Positions 1 to 5,745 of a DNA stretch of 6,931 bases are shown piece after piece. The stretch's first letter is position 1, and each line of letters begins with the position of its first letter. The notes beneath the pieces are model-generated. The model made no database searches, had not been told where the DNA came from, and saw only the letters and a program-made list of their open reading frames with translations. The DNA comes from Candidatus Poseidoniaceae archaeon (GTDB lineage Archaea; Thermoplasmatota; Poseidoniia; Poseidoniales; Poseidoniaceae), in NCBI GenBank assembly GCA_013330925.1, contig DUHJ01000071.1:1-6931 (forward strand). Direction: 5' to 3'. Both the position numbers and the translations under genes were made by a program.

Positions 1-1767
1 GGCCAGTGAGGATTGTGTCAGGGCGAACAACGTGCTCCCATGGCACGCCACCGCCTCAAATCCCTTGTTGGGTTCAATCGAAAGGAAGGCGCTCGGCAGG
101 ATTTCCCGATCGATGGCGGGGTTGGCATCGGACAAGCCTTCCATCGCTCCTTCGGGAATCAAGCGTGCCAACACGTCACCCTGTCCACCGATCAGTTGGA
201 GCGAGGGGATGCTTTCCTCGCCAAGGACAAACACGCTCCCACCACGGTTGCATACGGTCAGGTCTTCGTAGTCAGCGTCGCTTTGCAACGTGGTCACGAT
301 GGAGGTGGTGGGGGCGAAGGTTCCGCTGGTGCTGTTGTACAGCACGCGATGGAGTTCAGGAGAACTGTCGGAAAGGACAAGGAATTCTTCGATGTTGGAC
401 TCGCTGGCGTTGGGGCCAAGGTACAACAGACCGGAGAGGTCACCCAGAGGGGGGGTGGCCCATGATGTTGGATGGTGCAGGGCTGCGCCACCGGAATGTG
501 GCTTGAATCCCAACGGCATGAGCTTCGTGATTGTGGCCGTTGCCACGTCCAATTCCGCCACAGCGTTCGCTTCTTGCACGGCAATCCATGCCGTGGTCGA
601 ATCCTCGCTCACCGTGATGTATTCGGGTTCAAGGTCTTGGCTGACGTTGGCGTTGGGGCCAAAAATGCGGATTCCAGACGCCTCCAAAGCATCACGTTCT
701 GCTTCGAAAGCATGGAAGGTGGCGCTTCGGACGTGTTCAGGGCCCAAATCGGACAGGGGACCACTCACGTCGATGATGTTCACGGACCCTTCAGGGTCCA
801 CCTTGTAATCGGTTGAGGGCTGCGCTTCGTTGGCCAACAACACGGTGTCTCCATCGGGAGTGAAGGTGATCATGTCGGGTTGATACCCAACTTCCACACT
901 GGCCACACGGGTTCCACTGGTGTCGATGAAGTACACCAATCCTGGCAATGGCTTGTCCTTGATTTCCACGAAAGGCAGCGGACCATCGACGTAGTTGATG
1001 ACGTCCATTTCCCGGTGCACCGCAATCGCCAGGACACCGTCTTCATGGCGGATGTCGATGCTGTTTGGCTCACCGATTCGAGAAAGGTCAACGCGGTCCA
1101 CCAAAACGGGAGAGGACGGGTCGCTCAAACTCACGATGTCCACAGATTTTTCCAACACGTTGACGAGGAAGAGCCGTTGAGTCACCGGGTCGTAAGCGGG
1201 TATTTCGAGGGTTCCAAAGGTACCTGCGTCATGATCGTACAAGCCGGTCAACCGGGCGGCCAAGGTTTGGCCGCTGGTCGGTTCGCCGAAATTGACGGTC
1301 AACCCATTGCAGGTTTTTGAGACGAAGGTCATGTCCGCCCGAGCGAAGACAGGCGTCGTGACGCACGCCGTCGATTCGAATTTCAGCATACGACCGTCAG
1401 CGCATTCGAGCAATGCTTCACCGTTTGCCAACAGGGCCACTTTGCAACCTTGGTCCAAATGACGAAGCCGTTCACCAACAGGGTATGCCTCGATGACCAA
1501 CAAAGCCTCCCCGCACGTCAACTCCACGACGCGCTCCTCAACATGGGAGAAGGTGCAGCCTTGGATGATGCCATCTGGGGCAAGGAAGGACATGTTGCCT
1601 TGCTCGGTGCAGGACAAGCTCCACGATGCCTCACCGCCATCCAAAGCGCAGAAGGTGGGTTCGAACACGGGGATTTCGGGAGCCGCCAAAGGCTCCTCCG
1701 CATCCAAACAGCCAGCGAGTGGAGCGATCAGCAGAATGAGAATCAGAACAATCGACTTCGTACGCAT
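1..1767 (-). CDS. Choice-of-anchor I / phytase-like lipoprotein (3' end outside window)
   Basis: An open frame of 589 codons runs off the left edge, so the C-terminus is missing. The N-terminus is a lipoprotein signal: MRTK, a hydrophobic run, then LAGC with the lipidated Cys at 20. Residues 40-153 hold eight cysteines and resemble nothing I recognise. Residues about 175-425 match the choice-of-anchor I family, a beta-propeller-like surface protein: IPAYDPVTQRLFLVN, TPDGDTVLLANE (304-314), YKVDPEGS (321-328), QDLEPEYITVS (377-387) and PLGFKPHS. From about 445 the sequence resembles the esterase-like phytase domain: FLVLSDSSPELHRVLY, YEDLTV near 500, and NKGFEAVA (567-574), followed by an L-x-A-L-T-Q-S stretch. 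The protein is expected outside the cell, tethered by lipid. Phosphoester hydrolysis is an inference from the family, since active-site residues cannot be confirmed on a partial domain. It is the last visible gene of the operon, and its ATG follows the upstream TGA by 9 nt. TTG is its commonest leucine codon near the start (10 of the first 19). Confidence 0.88.
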   Translation of the reverse strand, partial: MRTKSIVLILILLIAPLAGCLDAEEPLAAPEIPVFEPTFCALDGGEASWSLSCTEQGNMSFLAPDGIIQGCTFSHVEERVVELTCGEALLVIEAYPVGERLRHLDQGCKVALLANGEALLECADGRMLKFESTACVTTPVFARADMTFVSKTCNGLTVNFGEPTSGQTLAARLTGLYDHDAGTFGTLEIPAYDPVTQRLFLVNVLEKSVDIVSLSDPSSPVLVDRVDLSRIGEPNSIDIRHEDGVLAIAVHREMDVINYVDGPLPFVEIKDKPLPGLVYFIDTSGTRVASVEVGYQPDMITFTPDGDTVLLANEAQPSTDYKVDPEGSVNIIDVSGPLSDLGPEHVRSATFHAFEAERDALEASGIRIFGPNANVSQDLEPEYITVSEDSTTAWIAVQEANAVAELDVATATITKLMPLGFKPHSGGAALHHPTSWATPPLGDLSGLLYLGPNASESNIEEFLVLSDSSPELHRVLYNSTSGTFAPTTSIVTTLQSDADYEDLTVCNRGGSVFVLGEESIPSLQLIGGQGDVLARLIPEGAMEGLSDANPAIDREILPSAFLSIEPNKGFEAVACHGSTLFALTQSSLA

Positions 1768-1772
1768 GCCAC

Positions 1773-1778
1773 CACCTC
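1773..1778 (-). promoter_or_regulatory. Shine-Dalgarno for the phytase-like lipoprotein gene
   Basis: GAGGTG lies 5 nt before the ATG at 1767 and overlaps the TGA stop of the upstream gene. It matches the core of the archaeal consensus GGAGGTGA. This fixes the start and supports translational coupling between the two genes. Confidence 0.7.
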
Positions 1779-2835
1779 AGGTAATTCCAATTGTCGCGGT
1801 CTCGTGCAAGACCACCATGTCCCGATGAGTGATCGCCAACTGAATGTAGCACACTGGGAAGGACGTCCCGGTTCCGCACAGGTCCACTCCATCTTCCATC
1901 AATCGGACGGGTTCGTTGAACATCCACACGTCGTCCTCGTTGTCTTGGACCACGATGCACCCGGTCCCCATCGACCCTGGAGCAGATTCAGGGTTGATGT
2001 CCTCACCAGAGAGAACACCATTCGTTCGCGATGGTGTTGGGGTTTGATCGACTTGGAAGTTGATCGAACCGTCTGGAACCGCAGCATAGGACACCGATGA
2101 GGAGAGAGCCCCCCATGTGACGTTCTGATGGACGTCGTTTTGGGGGTCCAACAGCGTGAGCATTTCACCTTCAGATTTCAGCCTGAAGTTGGTGTGCAGG
2201 TCACCTTCTGCAGCTTCACCGTCAGCCCAGACGATGAGGTAACCCCCGGGCGGCACGGTGGTACCACTTCCAAAGGTGAAGCCAGTCTTCCCTCCCGCCA
2301 TGTACTCTTCATATGCGTCTGTGAGGCTCCAGCCGGAGAGGTCCATTTCCGAAGCGCCTGGGTTGTACAGTTCCAACCAGTCGTCATAATCGCCGTGTTC
2401 GTCTTGCAAGCCGTTGTCGTTCGAGGCAACGATTTCGTTGATGCGCACATCAGCGGCTCCGACCCCCCCCGACTCTACTGCTTCACCGAGTTGAGGAGGA
2501 AGGCAGCGTTCTTCCTCAAGAAGCACTTCGTCGGCATCGTCCAGAACGGTCAGGGTGATGGTCAGGTCCTCCCATGCCATGGAAGGGCCGCCCGTGGATC
2601 GAAAGCTAAGTCCCAACAGAGCATCCTGCTTGTTGAATCCAACTTTAGCGGGCAGGTCTTCGACCGTCACGATGGCGTAAGGTTGAACCTCCACACCGTC
2701 GGCGATTGACGACGATCCAAGCACCGTCACGCCAACACCAATGGCGACCAACACCATCAGCGCCACAACCGGGGCCAAAACTTGAACCAGCGTTGTTCCG
2801 GATTCAATCGGTAAGGAAGGGGCGTCGTCGTTCAT
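1777..2835 (-). CDS. Pilin-like membrane protein with an inserted lamin-tail domain
   Basis: This is a 352-residue exported protein of unknown function. An acidic N-terminus (MNDDAPSLPIESG) precedes a hydrophobic segment at 14-40. That layout resembles a class III (prepilin/archaellin) signal with a possible cut after Gly13, but the classic VSPVIG motif is absent, so a plain membrane anchor is the alternative. Residues 48-110 form a beta-rich half-domain (WEDLTITLTV at 88-97). A typical lamin-tail (LTD) domain fills about 129-272: RINEIVASND, GDYDDWLELYNPG, LSGWSLTD, PPGGYLIVWADG, LHTNFRLKSEGE and a TPTPSRTNG end. The pilin-like strand pattern then resumes at 290-352 (DDVWMFNEPVRLMEDGVDLC). 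The four cysteines (111, 293, 320, 329) line up with those of the pilin encoded at 4161-5630. It is the middle gene of the operon, coupled on both sides. LTDs are usually extracellular modules in prokaryotes; a scaffold or adhesin role is inferred. Confidence 0.87.
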   Translation of the reverse strand: MNDDAPSLPIESGTTLVQVLAPVVALMVLVAIGVGVTVLGSSSIADGVEVQPYAIVTVEDLPAKVGFNKQDALLGLSFRSTGGPSMAWEDLTITLTVLDDADEVLLEEERCLPPQLGEAVESGGVGAADVRINEIVASNDNGLQDEHGDYDDWLELYNPGASEMDLSGWSLTDAYEEYMAGGKTGFTFGSGTTVPPGGYLIVWADGEAAEGDLHTNFRLKSEGEMLTLLDPQNDVHQNVTWGALSSSVSYAAVPDGSINFQVDQTPTPSRTNGVLSGEDINPESAPGSMGTGCIVVQDNEDDVWMFNEPVRLMEDGVDLCGTGTSFPVCYIQLAITHRDMVVLHETATIGIT

Positions 2836-2840
2836 TTCAT

Positions 2841-2846
2841 TCCCTC
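2841..2846 (-). promoter_or_regulatory. Shine-Dalgarno for the LTD-insertion gene
   Basis: GAGGGA overlaps the TGA of the phosphate-binding protein gene and ends 5 nt before the ATG at 2835. The match to GGAGGTGA is partial. It supports this ATG as the start and coupling to the upstream gene. Confidence 0.55.
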
Positions 2847-4020
2847 ATTCTGCTGTTGCGTTGCTCTCCGAGACGTCCACTTTTTGCGCCCCGAGGATGG
2901 CCATAGTTGAGCTGTAAGTCGATTCTGGAAGGGGGACATAACCCACTTCGCTGATGACCGTCTGCCCTTGTTCACTGAATCCAAATTCGAGGAAGGGGAG
3001 CACCCGTTCCCAAGACGCATTGTCAACCACGAGGTAGATTTCGCGTGAGAGTGGGTGGTAACTCTCGTTGCGGATGGTGGTCGAGGAGGGGTCGACGACC
3101 GGTTCAATGGCGTCGTTGGCGCCGTGCGTTTGGTTTGCGGACACACCGATGGCGGTCAAGACAGCTTGGTGCACTTCATAGTATGCGTAACCAAAGAAAC
3201 CAATTGCAAGGTCATCGCTTGAGACGCCGTTGATGATGACGTTATCGTCAGCACTGTTTTCCATGCGGGGGTAATACCCCTCGACGGGGTAGCCGTATTC
3301 GCCAAGGAAGCACTTTGGGCACAAAATCCGCTCTCCGAAGTACTCGTACGTTCCAGATTGTGCGTCGGGGCCCCAGAGATTGATCCGTTCGTCGGCGCAG
3401 GCTGCGTCATCGAACAAATCCCTCCACTCCCGAACGTCGTCACCGTCGTTGTTGGGCGTTACGCTGGACATCTCCAAGCCACCATATTGCGAGTAAGCCA
3501 GATCGTCCTCGGTCCAATCAGAATACATCCAACGGAGTTGGGCGGCGCTTATTCCGCCCATGGCGCTGAGGCATTGTTCCGCAGAACCGCCCTTGGAGAC
3601 AATCACGGTGATGCCGTCCATCGCGATTGGGATTTGGGTCAGCAACACGTCGCTTGAGCGGCATTCAAAGAAACGCTCACCGCCGATGAGCGTGGCTTCG
3701 ACCGGTTTGAAACTTCGACTCATTGAGCCGATGTCCACGTGGTCAACAGAGGTGCTGCACACCGCCGCGGCCCCTGCTCCAGAACCCCCACCCGCAACCG
3801 CGACCGTGTAATTTCCACCTTGGTCCCTGTACGCCTCTGCCCATCCTGTTGCAAGCGGATACACCGTGGATGAACCTGCGATTTGAATGGAGCCAAGACT
3901 TTCACCTGCTCCAGAGCCTGAATTGACGCTCCCTCTCGCGGTTGGCTCGACGCATCCAGACATGACCAAAAGGGCCGTAAACAGCACTGAGGTGACGAGT
4001 CGAGCCGGCTGTACGCTCAT
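2845..4020 (-). CDS. pstS: PstS-family phosphate-binding lipoprotein
   Basis: This 391-residue protein is the periplasmic-type substrate-binding component expected to bind phosphate at the membrane surface and deliver it to an ABC permease. A lipoprotein signal ends in LVMSGC (Cys23), followed by a Gly/Ser spacer. PstS hallmarks appear in order: IQIAGSSTVYPLATGWAEAY (46-65), AGGGSGAG (76-83), DIGSMSRSFK (97-106), DGITVIVSK (135-143), QLRWMYSDW (161-169), GPDAQSGTYEYF (217-228), LAIGFFGYAYY (271-281), PLSREIYLVVD (323-333) and GQTVISEVGYVPLP (352-365). An in-frame extension to 4098 was rejected because it would put about 26 unusual residues ahead of the signal peptide and run into the promoter region. 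An extra CPKC pair (234-237) lies after the phosphate-loop region. It is the first gene of the operon. No permease or ATPase genes are visible, so another small oxyanion or a sensing role remains possible. Confidence 0.92.
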   Translation of the reverse strand: MSVQPARLVTSVLFTALLVMSGCVEPTARGSVNSGSGAGESLGSIQIAGSSTVYPLATGWAEAYRDQGGNYTVAVAGGGSGAGAAAVCSTSVDHVDIGSMSRSFKPVEATLIGGERFFECRSSDVLLTQIPIAMDGITVIVSKGGSAEQCLSAMGGISAAQLRWMYSDWTEDDLAYSQYGGLEMSSVTPNNDGDDVREWRDLFDDAACADERINLWGPDAQSGTYEYFGERILCPKCFLGEYGYPVEGYYPRMENSADDNVIINGVSSDDLAIGFFGYAYYEVHQAVLTAIGVSANQTHGANDAIEPVVDPSSTTIRNESYHPLSREIYLVVDNASWERVLPFLEFGFSEQGQTVISEVGYVPLPESTYSSTMAILGAQKVDVSESNATAE

Positions 4021-4031
4021 CACATACGAAT

Positions 4032-4041
4032 CTGAGCTCAG
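4032..4041. promoter_or_regulatory. Perfect 10-bp palindrome, possible operator
   Basis: CTGAGCTCAG is its own reverse complement. It sits 11-20 nt upstream of the phosphate-binding gene ATG, downstream of the proposed TATA box and about where transcription should start. That is a usual place for an archaeal repressor site. A palindrome of this length can also occur by chance, so the operator role is a guess. Confidence 0.3.
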
Positions 4042-4148
4042 CGCCCTTTGGTATAGTGTATAGAACAGTATATTGAGCAATAGAGAGTATGGTGGCATCG
4101 GGCTTAACCAGCATGCCTGAGTTATTCTTTACGAACACCTTGTTTGGT

Positions 4149-4156
4149 GGAGATGA
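4149..4156 (+). promoter_or_regulatory. Shine-Dalgarno fixing the LTD-pilin start
   Basis: GGAGATGA matches 7 of 8 bases of GGAGGTGA and ends 4 nt before the ATG at 4161. It decides the start in favour of 4161 over the in-frame ATG at 4089. The 4161 start also places the pilin signal at the very N-terminus, as expected. Confidence 0.75.
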
Positions 4157-4160
4157 CAAC

Positions 4161-5630
4161 ATGAACAAAAAAACGAACACAAATGAAGAAGAAGCAGTGA
4201 GTCCTGTGATCGCCACCATCCTAATGGTTGCAATCACCGTGGTCCTCGCTGGCGTCCTGTACGTCTGGGCCAGTTCCCTCGCAGAGGGCAACACCGATGG
4301 CTCACTGACCTTTTACCAGTTTGACGCAGAAGGTGATGTTGGTGCCGTGACCACCGGTACCAGCGATGACCTGGTCCGCGTCACGATGACACAAGGTGCC
4401 GAGATCAACTGGGCCAGCCTCAACGTGCAGATCAGCATCGACAACGGCGCTCCAGTCACGTGCGACAATCCTGGCCTCGACGGCGGCGATTGTGTGCTCG
4501 TTGAATTCGGAGACACCACGGACAGCGTCTGGTCCATCGGAGACGGCGTGACCGTCAGGGAAAGCGGCCAAGACCTCTGCTCTTCCGTCTGTACGGCGGA
4601 AATCACCATCACCGATGTTCGAGAAGGTAGCGTGATTGATCGGTCCTCCGCCGCAATTCAGGGCGGTGCTGAGAGCGGCTCCAGCAGCGGTTCCGACAGC
4701 GGCTCCAGCAGCGGTTCCGACAGCGGATCGAGCTCAAGCACCAACGTGTGTGCAGCCGGCGACATTATCATCACCGAGGCGCACGCTGACGGCGCTCCTG
4801 AGGACTACATTGAACTCAAGAACACCGGCTCCCAAGCCTGCTCCCTCGAAGGATGGCAACTCTACGATCAGGGCAAGGCTGACGACGGCGTTGGCGACCT
4901 TACCTTCGGAGATATGATGATGCAACCGGGAGCATATTGGCTCGGTTGCGAAGACCTCGTCACGGCAGGCACAGGACACTGCGCCGATGCCGACACCACC
5001 AACGTGTTCACCTTCGGCATCAGCAAGGGTGGCGACACCATTTACCTTGCAGCTCCTGGTCAAAGCACGTCTTCAGCACACACCTTCGTGGTGCCTGATT
5101 TCGAGGACAACGGTGCAGCTGAACTGTGCAATGGCGCCATCCAGCCCACAGGACCCGGCGGTGAAACGCCTGGAGCAGACAACGGCTGCGCACGCACTGT
5201 TGCCCTCACCGAAGTGGCCAACAAGGGCAGCGAAACCGTGTGTGGCGGTGTGGCTGGCGATGCGGGCGATGACTGGATCGAAATCTGGAACTACGGGACC
5301 TCCACCGTGTCGTTGACCGGCTTCATGCTCACCGATGACAAGGGCCCCTCTGACTCAGACGCCTTCACCTTCGGTGCCTCGGCTTCGCTCGCTGCGAACA
5401 CCTACATGGTGCTCTGCAAGGACGGTGCCGACTCCTTTGAATTCGGCATCGGCGGTGACGACACCGTGACCTTGTACGACACGAACAGCAACGTGCTGGG
5501 GACCACCAGCGCCTTGCCCGAGGCTGCTTGCGAAGCGGCGGCGGATTGCAATCCCGACGATGTTTACGCGATGGACGACACGGGCGCATGGGACTACACC
5601 AGCAGCCCCACGCCCGGGGAAGCCAACTGA
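4161..5630 (+). CDS. Type IV pilin with two C-terminal lamin-tail domains
   Basis: This 489-residue protein begins with a clear archaeal type IV pilin N-terminus (Pilin_N family): MNKKTNTNEEEA, then VSPVIATILMVAIT and a hydrophobic helix to about residue 40. The prepilin peptidase probably cuts after Ala12. Residues 45-165 form the beta-rich pilin core (WASLNVQISI, VWSIGDGVTVRESGQDLC) with cysteines at 101, 111, 140 and 144. A Ser/Gly/Asp linker (172-193) leads to two lamin-tail domains. The first spans about 197-342 (IIITEAHADGAPEDYIELKN, LEGWQLYD, TPGADN). The second spans about 346-489 (ALTEVANKG, DDWIEIWNYG, LTGFMLTDD, PTPGEAN at the very end). There are 14 cysteines in all, suggesting disulfides outside the cell. 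It is much longer than a simple pilin, so it may be a minor, tip or adhesive pilin. CTC supplies 15 of 26 leucine codons, unlike the neighbouring operon. The ligand of the LTDs is unknown. Confidence 0.93.
   Translation: MNKKTNTNEEEAVSPVIATILMVAITVVLAGVLYVWASSLAEGNTDGSLTFYQFDAEGDVGAVTTGTSDDLVRVTMTQGAEINWASLNVQISIDNGAPVTCDNPGLDGGDCVLVEFGDTTDSVWSIGDGVTVRESGQDLCSSVCTAEITITDVREGSVIDRSSAAIQGGAESGSSSGSDSGSSSGSDSGSSSSTNVCAAGDIIITEAHADGAPEDYIELKNTGSQACSLEGWQLYDQGKADDGVGDLTFGDMMMQPGAYWLGCEDLVTAGTGHCADADTTNVFTFGISKGGDTIYLAAPGQSTSSAHTFVVPDFEDNGAAELCNGAIQPTGPGGETPGADNGCARTVALTEVANKGSETVCGGVAGDAGDDWIEIWNYGTSTVSLTGFMLTDDKGPSDSDAFTFGASASLAANTYMVLCKDGADSFEFGIGGDDTVTLYDTNSNVLGTTSALPEAACEAAADCNPDDVYAMDDTGAWDYTSSPTPGEAN
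4674..4721 (+). repeat. Two exact 24-bp tandem repeats encoding a SGSSSGSD linker
   Basis: Two identical 24-bp units (4674-4697 and 4698-4721) each encode SGSSSGSD. A degenerate third copy (SGSSSS) follows at 4722-4739. Because the unit is a multiple of three, copy-number change would lengthen or shorten the linker between the pilin core and the lamin-tail domains without a frameshift. Confidence 0.9.
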
Positions 5631-5672
5631 GCACGTCGTTGTGGCTCGCAGGCCAACAGGCCCACACCAGGC

Positions 5673-5712
5673 CGGCGCTTGCCCATGGTCCACGGCCATG
5701 CGGCAAGCGTCG
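5673..5712. terminator. Long bulged hairpin between convergent genes
   Basis: Bases 5673-5688 pair with 5696-5712 around a 7-nt loop (5689-5695). The core is CGCTTGCC + CATGG against CCATG + GGCAAGCG, with a single unpaired C at 5701; three outer pairs include one G-U. It lies 43 bp past the LTD-pilin stop and 34 bp past the aminotransferase stop. It could end or stabilise transcripts from both sides. No U-tract follows, and archaeal termination usually relies on U-tracts, so the terminator role is uncertain even though the structure is clear. Confidence 0.5.
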
Positions 5713-5745
5713 CGCCACGCAAAGCACCCATGCTGCAGGGTTTCA

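Larger units (their letters stand above)
4021..4160. promoter_or_regulatory. Divergent promoter region between the operon and the LTD-pilin gene
   Basis: This 140-bp intergenic region is clearly more AT-rich than the flanking genes and must serve both directions. On the minus strand, CTATACACTATACC (4063-4050) is a reasonable TATA element. It lies about 30-40 nt before the phosphate-binding gene start, which implies a very short leader, and no clear Shine-Dalgarno precedes that start. For the plus strand, AGTATATTG (about 4068-4076) is a candidate TATA giving a leader of roughly 60 nt. No BRE element is convincing. The placement of both boxes is an inference. Confidence 0.6.

Noticed and set aside
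290..808. Long plus-strand frames opposite the phytase-like gene
   Set aside because: The minus-strand frame carries recognisable family motifs throughout; the plus-strand translations are low-complexity shadows of a GC-rich gene.
4021..4098. In-frame N-terminal extension of the phosphate-binding gene to an ATG at 4098
   Set aside because: The lipoprotein signal starts cleanly at the ATG at 4020; the extension covers the AT-rich promoter-like sequence and would overlap the extended divergent frame.
4089..4160. In-frame N-terminal extension of the LTD-pilin gene
   Set aside because: It would put 24 residues before the pilin signal, whereas the ATG at 4161 has a strong Shine-Dalgarno and places the signal at the N-terminus.
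3902..4294. Open frame of 130 codons on the minus strand across the divergent region
   Set aside because: It is antisense to the pilin signal region and overlaps the phosphate-binding gene. Its hydrophobic stretch is the complement of the pilin coding sequence, and no family resemblance is visible.
4674..4739. Possible CRISPR-like or mobile repeat
   Set aside because: The units are directly adjacent with no spacers, are in frame, and encode a simple linker.
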